From: Tepidimonas taiwanensis
GTDB lineage: Bacteria; Pseudomonadota; Gammaproteobacteria; Burkholderiales; Burkholderiaceae_C
Assembly: GCF_020162115.1 (NCBI RefSeq)
Contig: NZ_CP083911.1
Coordinates: 372,001-436,000, forward strand
Length of the DNA stretch: 64,000 nucleotides
Direction: 5' to 3'
A model generated the notes under the pieces. The model was not told where the DNA came from, ran no database searches, and was given only the letters and a program-made list of their open reading frames with translations. The position numbers and the translations under genes are program-made. Below, in pieces: positions 24,900 through 32,189 of this stretch (position 1 is the stretch's first letter; every line of letters begins with the position of its first letter).

Positions 24900-25819
24900 T
24901 GGAATCGCTGGCTTTGCTGATCGCGGCGACGTTCAACGCGGGCACGGTGCTGGCCATCGCGGCGTTGGGCCTGCTCATCAACGAGAAGGTCGGCGTCGTC
25001 AACCTGGGCGCCGAGGGCCTGATGTTGTGCGGGGCGCTGGCCGGTTTTGCCACCGTCGTGCACGTCGGGGTGCACCCGCTGGGGTTTCTGGCCGGTATGG
25101 CGGTGGCGGCGCTGCTGTCGCTCGTCTTTGGCTGGCTGGTGATCTACCTGCACACCAACCAGTACGCCACCGGGCTGGCGCTGAGCCTGTTCGGGGCGGG
25201 GTTGTCGGCCTTCGCGGGGCAGCCCTACACGCAGTACAAGCTGCCGGAGCTCATCACGCCGCACGTGCCGCTGCTGGGCGATGTGCCGTGGCTCGGACCG
25301 GCGCTGTTTCGCCAGCATTTTCTGGCGTACGCGGCGGTGGCGCTGGCGCTGATCCTGATGTGGCTGTTCGACCGCACGCGCACCGGTCTGGTGCTGCGCG
25401 CGGTGGGCGAGAACCCCGAATCGGCGCATGCGCTCGGCTACCCGGTGCGGCGCATCCGCCTCGCGGCCGTGGTGGTGGGCGGTGCGCTGTGCGGACTCGC
25501 CGGCGCGTATGTATCGACGGTCTACACCCCGCTGTGGGTGGAAGGGATGATCGCCGGCAAGGGCTGGATCGCGCTGGCGCTGACGACCTTTGCCACCTGG
25601 CGGCCGGCACGGGTTTTGCTCGGGGCATATCTGTTCGGGGGGGTGACGATGCTGCAGTTCCACCTGCAGGGCATCGGCGTGCAGGTGCCGAGCCAGTTCC
25701 TGACGATGATGCCGTACCTGGCCACGATCGTCGTGCTGGTGCTCATTTCCCGTTCGCCGCTGTGGATTCGCACCCAGATGCCGCAGTCGCTGGGCAAACC
25801 GTTCTCGCCCGGGGGGTAA
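24899..25819 (+). CDS. BMP-type ABC importer permease 2
   Basis: A second permease of 306 residues, with the family stretch INEKVGVVNLGAEGLMLCGA near residue 27 and GENPESAHALGYPVRRIR near residue 180. The ATG at 24899 shares its first base with the previous stop. With permease 1 it would form the heterodimeric membrane channel. A 33-bp gap with AGGAG precedes the binding-protein gene, suggesting separate and stronger translation of the latter. Confidence 0.9.
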   Translation: MESLALLIAATFNAGTVLAIAALGLLINEKVGVVNLGAEGLMLCGALAGFATVVHVGVHPLGFLAGMAVAALLSLVFGWLVIYLHTNQYATGLALSLFGAGLSAFAGQPYTQYKLPELITPHVPLLGDVPWLGPALFRQHFLAYAAVALALILMWLFDRTRTGLVLRAVGENPESAHALGYPVRRIRLAAVVVGGALCGLAGAYVSTVYTPLWVEGMIAGKGWIALALTTFATWRPARVLLGAYLFGGVTMLQFHLQGIGVQVPSQFLTMMPYLATIVVLVLISRSPLWIRTQMPQSLGKPFSPGG

Positions 25820-25852
25820 CATTCTGTTTTTCATCGACACAGGAGTCTTCTC

Positions 25853-27010
25853 ATGATCGACAACGCAAAGCGTGCTTGGCTCAAGACCGCGGCCTCGGTG
25901 GCGGCGGTGGGGCTGGTGGCCGGCGGTGCCCTGGTGGGCTGCGGCAAGAAAGAGGAGCCGGCGCCTGCGCCCGCTCCCGCGACCGAGGCGCCGAAGCCTG
26001 CGCCGCTCAAGGCCGCCTGGGTGTACGTGGGCCCGGTGGGCGATGCCGGTTGGTCGTACGCGCACGACCTGGGCCGCAAGGCGGTGGAGGCGCACTTCGG
26101 CGACAAGGTGCAAACCACCTTCGTCGAGAGCGTGCCCGAAGGGGCGGACGCCGAGCGCGTGATCCGCGACCTCGCCGCACAGGGCAACAAGATCATCTTC
26201 GCGACGTCGTTCGGCTACATGGAGCCCATGCTCAAGGTCGCCAGCGAGTTCCCGGACGTGAAGTTCGAGCACGCCACCGGCTACAAGACCGCGCCCAACA
26301 TGCGCGTGTACGACGCGAGCTTCTACCAGGACACCTACATGGCCGGCATCATCGCCGCGCACATGACCAAGACCAACACGCTGGGCTTCGTCGGCTCCTT
26401 CCCGATCCCCGAGGTGCTGCGCAACATCAACGCCTTCGTGCTCGGCGCGCAGACCGTCAAGCCCAACATCAAGCTCAAGGTCGTCTGGGTCAACACCTGG
26501 TTCGATCCGCCGAAGGAAACGGAAGCGGCGCAAAGCCTCATCAACCAGGGCGCCGACGTGCTGCTGCAAAACACCGACTCCACCGCGGTGCTGCAGACCG
26601 CCGAGAAGAACGGCAAATACGCCTTCGGCTGGGACAGCGACATGAGCAGCTTCGGCCCGAAGGCGCACCTGGCGTCGGCCATCGTCAACTGGGGCCCGTA
26701 CTACATCCAGGCCGTGCAGGAAGTGCTCGACGGCACCTGGCAGGGTGAGAAGCGCACGATCTGGGGCGTCAAGGAAGGCCTCAACGACCTGATCAAGATC
26801 GCCGACGTCGTGCCGGAGGAGGCGAAGAAGAAGGTCGAGGAAGTCAAGGCGGGCTTGAAGAGCGGTGAGTTCGAGGTCTTCACCGGCCCGATCGTCGACA
26901 ACACCGGCAAGGAAGTGCTGGCCAAGGGCGTCAAGGCCGACCAGGCCTGGAAGGACCAGGTCAACTTCTTCGTCAAGGGCGTCGAGGGCAAGGTGCCGTC
27001 CGGCAAGTGA
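25853..27010 (+). CDS. BMP-family substrate-binding lipoprotein
   Basis: A periplasmic binding lipoprotein of 385 residues. The signal peptide contains a KRAWLKTAAS start and lipobox LVGCGKK, followed by a Pro/Ala-rich linker (about residues 34-50) to clear the membrane. The Bmp domain begins KAAWVYVGPVGDAGWSYAH and includes FVESVPEGADAE, ATGYKTAPNMRVYDASFYQ and VLLQNTDSTAVLQTAE. AGGAG lies eight bases before the ATG. It binds the imported ligand and delivers it to the permeases upstream; likely a nucleoside or nucleobase. Confidence 0.93.
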   Translation: MIDNAKRAWLKTAASVAAVGLVAGGALVGCGKKEEPAPAPAPATEAPKPAPLKAAWVYVGPVGDAGWSYAHDLGRKAVEAHFGDKVQTTFVESVPEGADAERVIRDLAAQGNKIIFATSFGYMEPMLKVASEFPDVKFEHATGYKTAPNMRVYDASFYQDTYMAGIIAAHMTKTNTLGFVGSFPIPEVLRNINAFVLGAQTVKPNIKLKVVWVNTWFDPPKETEAAQSLINQGADVLLQNTDSTAVLQTAEKNGKYAFGWDSDMSSFGPKAHLASAIVNWGPYYIQAVQEVLDGTWQGEKRTIWGVKEGLNDLIKIADVVPEEAKKKVEEVKAGLKSGEFEVFTGPIVDNTGKEVLAKGVKADQAWKDQVNFFVKGVEGKVPSGK

Positions 27011-27966
27011 TGATCGAGCGCGGGCACTGGTGGCCGGTGGCGCTGGCGACGGACGTCGGCGAGGCGCCGTTGCCGGTCACGCTGCTCGGCGAGCCGCTGG
27101 TGCTGTGGCGCGACGCGGCCGGTGCGGTGCAGGCGTTCGCGGACCGCTGCCCGCACCGCGGCGCGCGCCTGTCCCTCGGCGTGGTGGTCGAGGGGCAGCT
27201 GCAGTGCCCGTACCACGGCTGGCGCTTCGATGGGCAGGGCCAGTGCCGGCGGGTGCCGGCGCTGCCGGGCTTCACACCGCCCGCGGATCACCGCGCCGTG
27301 CGGTATGCCGTCACCGCGGCGCACGGCCTGCTGTGGGTGTGCCTGGGCGAACCGGTGACGGACGGCCCGCCGCCGTTGCCGGCATTGCCGACACGCTGCG
27401 TGCTGCACGGCCCGTTCGACGTGGCCACGAGCGCGCCGCGCGCGGTGGAAAACTTTCTCGACACGGCGCACTTCGCGTTCGTTCACGCGGGCTGGCTCGG
27501 TGACCCGGCCCACGGGGAGGTGCCCCACCACACGCTCGTCCACACGCCCGACGGCCGTCCGGTCGTGCCGGACTACCCGGCCTGGCAACCGCGCGCCAGC
27601 GCGAGCGCGGCCGGTGGAGCCTGGGTCCGCTACCGGTACGAAGTGCTGAGCCCCTACGCCGCGCTGCTGCACAAGCGTCCCGCTGGGGAGGGGCCGACGG
27701 ACGCCTACGTCCTGTGGGCCTCGCCGCAGCAGCCGGAGGCCTGCCGCGTCTGGTTTGCGCAGTACACGAGCGACACCGACACCCCGGACGAGGTCTTGCG
27801 CGCGTTCCAGTCCACGATCTTTGCGCAGGACCGACCGATCCTGGAGTCGCAGAGTCCGAAGCGCCTGCCGCTCGACGGCAGCGAACGCATGTGCGCGGCG
27901 GACCGCCTCAGCGCCGCGTACCGCCGCTACCTGCGCGAGCAGGGCATCACCTTCGGCGTCTGTTGA
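27010..27966 (+). CDS. Rieske-type aromatic ring-hydroxylating oxygenase, alpha-subunit-like
   Basis: A 318-residue protein with an N-terminal Rieske 2Fe-2S domain, ligands Cys47, His49, Cys66 and His69 in CPHRGA and CPYHGW, and a C-terminal catalytic domain with NFLDTAHFAFVHAGWLGD, where the Asp and two His residues match the mononuclear iron site. Start ATG 27010 overlaps the previous TGA; GTG 27007 is also in frame. It is shorter than classic ring dioxygenase alpha subunits and resembles vanillate demethylase/Pao-type monooxygenases. A reductase partner is not adjacent. Placement after the transporter hints that it acts on the imported compound, which is a guess. Confidence 0.85.
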   Translation: MIERGHWWPVALATDVGEAPLPVTLLGEPLVLWRDAAGAVQAFADRCPHRGARLSLGVVVEGQLQCPYHGWRFDGQGQCRRVPALPGFTPPADHRAVRYAVTAAHGLLWVCLGEPVTDGPPPLPALPTRCVLHGPFDVATSAPRAVENFLDTAHFAFVHAGWLGDPAHGEVPHHTLVHTPDGRPVVPDYPAWQPRASASAAGGAWVRYRYEVLSPYAALLHKRPAGEGPTDAYVLWASPQQPEACRVWFAQYTSDTDTPDEVLRAFQSTIFAQDRPILESQSPKRLPLDGSERMCAADRLSAAYRRYLREQGITFGVC

Positions 27967-28049
27967 GTGCGCCGCCCCCCGGTCGCCCGGCCGGCGGCCC
28001 GGGCGGGCGTGCATACAATGCGCGCAACGCCCGTCACGCGCCACACACC

Positions 28050-28616
28050 ATGACCATCAAGAGCGACAAGTGGATCCGCCGCATGGCGGAGGAATACGGC
28101 ATGATCGAGCCGTTCGAGCCGAACCAGATCCGCGAGGTCGATGGCCGCAAGGTCATCAGCTACGGCACGAGCAGCTACGGCTACGACATCCGCTGCGCGC
28201 CGGAATTCAAGGTCTTCACCAACATCCACAGCACGGTCGTGGACCCGAAGAACTTCGACGAAAAGAGCTTCGTCGACTTCCACGGCGACCACTGCATCAT
28301 TCCGCCCAACAGCTTTGCGCTGGCGCGCACCGTCGAGTACTTCCGCATCCCGCGCAACGTGCTGACCATCTGCCTGGGCAAGAGCACCTACGCGCGCTGC
28401 GGCATCATCGTCAACGTCACGCCTTTCGAGCCCGAGTGGGAAGGCTATGTGACGCTGGAGTTTTCCAACACCACTCCGCTGCCGGCGAAAATCTACGCCG
28501 GCGAAGGCTGCGCGCAGGTGCTGTTTTTCGAGAGCGACGAGGTCTGTGACGTCTCGTACCGCGACCGCGGCGGCAAGTACCAGGGGCAGCGGGGCGTGAC
28601 GCTGCCGCGGGCGTGA
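28050..28616 (+). CDS. dcd: dCTP deaminase
   Basis: A 188-residue enzyme that turns dCTP into dUTP to supply thymidylate synthesis. The dUTPase-fold marks are SSYGYDIRCAPEFKVF, the catalytic region GKSTYARCGIIVNVTPFEPEW with the conserved Glu, and the C-terminal GGKYQGQRG loop. The 83-bp space before it contains AT-poor DNA with TACAAT at 28014-28019, a possible -10. thyA, the next enzyme user of its product route, is 12 kb away. Confidence 0.95.
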   Translation: MTIKSDKWIRRMAEEYGMIEPFEPNQIREVDGRKVISYGTSSYGYDIRCAPEFKVFTNIHSTVVDPKNFDEKSFVDFHGDHCIIPPNSFALARTVEYFRIPRNVLTICLGKSTYARCGIIVNVTPFEPEWEGYVTLEFSNTTPLPAKIYAGEGCAQVLFFESDEVCDVSYRDRGGKYQGQRGVTLPRA

Positions 28617-28636
28617 AGCCGGCGGTCGTGTCGTTG

Positions 28637-29006
28637 GCTAGGGATCAACTGATTCAATCCCCAACCTTCCCACGACCTGGCACCATCATATCGACACACC
28701 CTGCCTAACCCAGCCCACAGACCAGCCCCATGCCCATCCAGACGAGCTTTGCCGAACTCGAGGTCGTCTCCAAGAAGAAGCTCACCCGACGCGAGCTCAG
28801 GGCGTACGTCGTGCAAAAGGGCTTTGGGCTGTCGGACGAAGGCCTCGAGGACGCGCTGTACGACAGTTAGGCCATCCGCCGGTTCGTGGGTACCGATCTG
28901 GCCCGCGAGGGTCGCTGAGTGCGGGCTGCGGCACCATCTTTGGCCAGTCCGCCAGCGCAGCAGCGCTCGAGACGGACGGGCGGGGTTTATTCAGCGGTTC
29001 CTTAGC
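28637..29006 (+). mobile_element. Internally deleted IS5-family element (MITE-like)
   Basis: A 370-bp remnant with matching ends: GCTAGGGATCAACTGATT at the left and, inverted, GCTAAGGAACCGCTGAAT at the right, continuing to CCCC in both. The CTAG/CTTAG at the extremities may be target duplication, as IS5 relatives often use TNA-type targets. It contains only the beginning of a transposase. The retained ends and missing middle are what one sees in non-autonomous derivatives. Confidence 0.7.
28730..28918 (+). pseudogene. IS5-type transposase N-terminal remnant
   Basis: The frame starts MPIQTSFAELEVVSKKKL and, after a junction where about 40 residues are missing, continues FGLSDEGLEDALYDS, then a TAG at 28868-28870, then AIRRFVGTDLAREG and a TGA at 28916-28918. 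This matches the start of IS5-group transposases, where the usual text is DALYDSQAIRRF, so CAG has become TAG. The catalytic domain is absent. Confidence 0.8.
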
Positions 29007-29059
29007 AGCATGATTCAGGCGACAACTATCTTGACATGCACCGCTCACCTTTACCGTGC

Positions 29060-29154
29060 GTTCGACTAAGTGCGCGGCAAGCACCACCGTTCAGGGTAGG
29101 CCGCGCCTGAGCGCCGAAGGAATCTCCGGACTTCAGGCCGGGGAGGATGTCAAG
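29060..29154 (+). mobile_element. Orphan right end of a TnpB-type (IS200/IS605) element
   Basis: The sequence GGTAGGCCGCGCCTGAGCG, then GAAGGAATCTCCGG, a hairpin CCGGACTTCAGGCCGG, and the terminal GGGGAGGATGTCAA follow the layout of IS1341-type element right ends, which encode the scaffold of the guide (omega) RNA. No tnpB is present upstream; the left part has been replaced by the deleted IS5-family element. It lies just past the end of the restriction gene. Confidence 0.6.
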
Positions 29155-29182
29155 TCATCTCTTTCACAAAGGCCCTATCTGC

Positions 29183-31699
29183 TCACTTGCCAAGTTCCGC
29201 AAATACCGCGTCGAGCTGCGGATTGCTGGTGATCAGCAGCAGCCGTTTGATGGTGGGGGTGTGATTGATCTCCAACCGCATGTAGCGCTCACCGCCGGCG
29301 GTGGACTGCTGGCGAATCAGCTGAATGCGCCCAAAGAGTGCTCCATGTCGTTCGGCGAACTTCGCCAGCCCGACCGCCTTCTCGAAGTTGTCGTCCAGGT
29401 CCGGCCGATGGGGCTCCAGGATGTCGATCGCATACCCGCCTTCCACCTGCCGAACGATGACGAGATCGGGGAACATCGGCCTGACCTCCCCCCCTGACAT
29501 GTAGGGCACCTCCAGCGACCAGGGTTTGCGGTCCAGGTTGCGCAACCAGCCCACCACCGCCGGGTTGGCGAGTTCTTCCTTCAGAACATCCGCTTCCCAT
29601 GTACCCAGCTGGGCCCGGAACTGGCCGTTGCCCTCCACGTACAGATGGCGCTCCCACAGCGTATCCGTGGGTTGTCGCCGGAAGTCGATCGCCTGGGGCA
29701 GGTGCCACGGCACCTCGGCCGGTTCGGCCGTGGCGAGCCGCAACTTCTCGTAGTTGGCACGGCGATGCTCCTTGAGCTGGTAGATCGCCTTCTTGTGCTG
29801 GTCGTACAAGGCGTTGAAGGCCTGCTCGGCGCGCTTTTCCAGTTCGCCCATCTGCGTGGGATGGCGCGCCAGCACGATGGCTTCCACCTTCACGTCTACC
29901 GCGTCGCGCTCGGCGTGGGCGCGCCAGTACTCCATTTGCAAGCCGTGGCTGAATACGCGGCCTGCCTCCTCAAACAGGCGGTCGATGTCAACGCTGGATG
30001 CCTCGATGCGATAGTCCGCTTGCGGCTCACTCACGCCGGTTCCGTTATGCACGGCCAGGGTTCGCAGGCCCACCTGCGTGATGGCGCGCGCCGCCGAATC
30101 GAATTCCCCGGTGGCCTTCAAAGTGGCCACGCACTCGGTCATCCACGCCACGATCTGCGCCTTGGCCTGGCCCCAGGCCTCGTCGTCGATCCCGTCGAGC
30201 GTCAAGCTGCGCGCCATGGCCATGTAGCGTCGCAGCGGGCTTTGCGCCCGCACGGCGCCCACGCGGTAAGTCACCAGGCCGTCCAAGGCGGCGAACAGGG
30301 CCTCGGTGCCCGCCCGGCGCTGGAGCACCACCAGCTCGCGACTGGAGCCCGTCTCGGCCGGCGGCACGTCCTCCTGGTTGTGCAGTGCGGCCACCACGTT
30401 TTGCACCGCCTGCGTGTCGAAGTAGGGCAGGAACAGATGCACATCGTTGAGCGCGGCATCTTTTTCGATGCGGCGCGCCAGCGGCGTGCGCACCATGCGG
30501 CCGAGCAACTGGGCAATGTAGGTGTGATCTTCCGCGCGACGGAAAGACATCATCACCTCGGCACGCGGACAGTCCCAGCCTGTGGACAGGCCCGTCTTGA
30601 AGAACACCACGCCGATCTCCTTGTCCGCATCGATGCGGGATGCCTCGACCCGCCGCACCCGGCGACCCCCCACGTCCAAATCACCGGCATCGTGCATGGC
30701 GTGGGCCACTTCGCCCTCGTTCAACCGGCGTCCGATGACGCGCTCGATGACATCCAGCGCGGCCGTGAGGTCGGTGCGGGTGAGCTGGTGATCGGTGCCA
30801 TTTTCCACCTGCACCACCAGAATGGGCCAGACCGTCGGTGCCTGCTCTTCCTGGCAGTAGCGCTGCCACGCCTGCGTCATTTGGTGCCAGCGGCGCGCGG
30901 CTTCCTCTAGCAGGCCCATCTCGGCCGTCGTCGGCGACTCGGGGTGGTGGATCAAGATGCGGTCCTTCAGCAGCCCCGACTCGCGCACCTCCTCTGCCGA
31001 GATGGCGACCTTGTGCACCGTGTGCGGTGCATGTTCCAGCAGGTCCAAAAAGCGCTTGGGTGTGGCGGACACACCGATGACCAGCGGCATCTTCACGAGG
31101 CCCACTTCCGGGTGCCCCAGGAGAAAGCGCTGCATCAAGGTCTGCGCCTCTTTGGCGCCCCGGCCGGACGCCATGCCCCGGTGGGCTTCGTCGATCACCA
31201 CATAGAAGCGGTCCGGTATCGCGCGGGCGGTGTTGGTCAGCGTTTCCCAGATGAGGTGTTGGCGTCCGTCACCCCGATTGGTCAGCGGTTGATTGACGGC
31301 CAGCTTTTGCGTGTTGATGAAGTACACGCAGCCGCCCTGCAACTGCGGCGCATCGAAGTGCGCATCGATCGTGATGAGCTGATGGACGCGGTAAACCTTG
31401 TCGGACTTGCTCTCGATCTTCAGCTTCGTCTGCTCGTTGAGCTCCGGCATGTCGGACACCCACAGGATCACGGCATCCCGCTGCGGAGTCCAGTCCAGCG
31501 GCCACGCGAGCTCATCGTCGGGCTGATCCAGGATGGCCTCGAACAGCGCCGTCATGATGATGGTCTTGCCGCTGCCGGTGGGTGCGGAAAAGGCAATGGC
31601 CTGCGGGTTGTCGGTGCTGGCGAAGCGGCGCGCGGCCGTGAGCTTGTCGCGCAGCTGGTGCAGCGCATCCTTCTGGAAGTCGAACAGCGTGACCTTCAT
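29183..31699 (-). CDS. Type III-like restriction endonuclease subunit (Res)
   Basis: An 838-residue protein with an SF2 helicase half and a nuclease half. Walker A is APTGSGKT (39-46), the DEAH box VVIDEAHRG is at 168-176, motif III-like GVSATPKR follows, and motif VI is LLGRMVRTPLARR. Near residues 743-764 is FPDLVIV...IDILEPH, a probable PD-(D/E)xK-type nuclease site in the usual C-terminal place. The ATG overlaps the toxin stop (ATGA). Its natural partner is the modification gene at 32186-34681, but a toxin-antitoxin pair sits between. Restriction cutting would need the Mod subunit for target recognition. Confidence 0.88.
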   Translation of the reverse strand: MKVTLFDFQKDALHQLRDKLTAARRFASTDNPQAIAFSAPTGSGKTIIMTALFEAILDQPDDELAWPLDWTPQRDAVILWVSDMPELNEQTKLKIESKSDKVYRVHQLITIDAHFDAPQLQGGCVYFINTQKLAVNQPLTNRGDGRQHLIWETLTNTARAIPDRFYVVIDEAHRGMASGRGAKEAQTLMQRFLLGHPEVGLVKMPLVIGVSATPKRFLDLLEHAPHTVHKVAISAEEVRESGLLKDRILIHHPESPTTAEMGLLEEAARRWHQMTQAWQRYCQEEQAPTVWPILVVQVENGTDHQLTRTDLTAALDVIERVIGRRLNEGEVAHAMHDAGDLDVGGRRVRRVEASRIDADKEIGVVFFKTGLSTGWDCPRAEVMMSFRRAEDHTYIAQLLGRMVRTPLARRIEKDAALNDVHLFLPYFDTQAVQNVVAALHNQEDVPPAETGSSRELVVLQRRAGTEALFAALDGLVTYRVGAVRAQSPLRRYMAMARSLTLDGIDDEAWGQAKAQIVAWMTECVATLKATGEFDSAARAITQVGLRTLAVHNGTGVSEPQADYRIEASSVDIDRLFEEAGRVFSHGLQMEYWRAHAERDAVDVKVEAIVLARHPTQMGELEKRAEQAFNALYDQHKKAIYQLKEHRRANYEKLRLATAEPAEVPWHLPQAIDFRRQPTDTLWERHLYVEGNGQFRAQLGTWEADVLKEELANPAVVGWLRNLDRKPWSLEVPYMSGGEVRPMFPDLVIVRQVEGGYAIDILEPHRPDLDDNFEKAVGLAKFAERHGALFGRIQLIRQQSTAGGERYMRLEINHTPTIKRLLLITSNPQLDAVFAELGK

Positions 31700-31995
31700 G
31701 GCAGATACCGGTTGATGTCGAGCGCGCCATGGAAGACGCCGAGGATTTCGACGATGGCTGCATCGCCTCGACGCAGATACGCAATACGGTAGTGACCGTA
31801 CAGCAACATGCGCACCTCGCCCTCGGGCACGACGCGCAGCCGGGTACCGATGTCGGGGAACTCGGCGGCCAGTTCCGCCTTGGCCACGATGCCGTCAACG
31901 ACCTTGGCAGCCGCGGGCGGGTTGTCCGCGGCGATGTAACGGTCAATGTCCTCCAGCCAGGCCAGTGCCTCGGCCGTCCACCTCAGCTCTGCCAT
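31696..31995 (-). CDS. RelE/ParE-family toxin
   Basis: A 99-residue toxin. The fold marks are WTAEALAWLEDIDRYIAADNP at the start, the central AAEFPDIGTRLR, and a C-terminal YRIAYLRRGDAAIVEILGVFHG, which fit the ParE/RelE plasmid-stabilisation group. Known members inhibit gyrase (ParE) or cut mRNA (RelE); which applies here cannot be told. The start overlaps the antitoxin gene by 13 bp and the stop overlaps the Res start, so the toxin is translationally tied to both. Confidence 0.87.
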   Translation of the reverse strand: MAELRWTAEALAWLEDIDRYIAADNPPAAAKVVDGIVAKAELAAEFPDIGTRLRVVPEGEVRMLLYGHYRIAYLRRGDAAIVEILGVFHGALDINRYLP

Positions 31996-32189
31996 GCACG
32001 GATTCTCCGCAGCGCCTCGTCATGGCTCACGCTGCGTCCCGCGCGGGCGTCGGCCAGGCCGCGTTCGAGCATGCGCTCGAACGCCAGCTCGCGCAGGATT
32101 TCCTCAAAGCTGGCATCCTCGGGCTGCGCCTCGATCACGGCGCGCAGCACGTCTTTGGCGCTGGGTTGTTCGTTCGCGGTCGCCGTCAT
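31983..32189 (-). CDS. Antitoxin partner of the RelE/ParE toxin
   Basis: A small acidic protein of 68 residues: MTATANEQPSAKDVLRAVI, then a helical charged middle (EEILRELAFERMLERGLADA) and a C-terminal HDEALRRIRAW. It resembles antitoxins of ParE-type modules, with a conserved C-terminal toxin-binding helix. The ATG overlaps the Mod stop (AATGA) and is preceded by GGAGG. Gene order antitoxin then toxin is the usual one. Confidence 0.8.
   Translation of the reverse strand: MTATANEQPSAKDVLRAVIEAQPEDASFEEILRELAFERMLERGLADARAGRSVSHDEALRRIRAWQS

Noticed and set aside
28941..29060. A possible small gene between the IS5-family remnant and the TnpB end
   Set aside because: Short frames there span element ends and have no family likeness or ribosome site.
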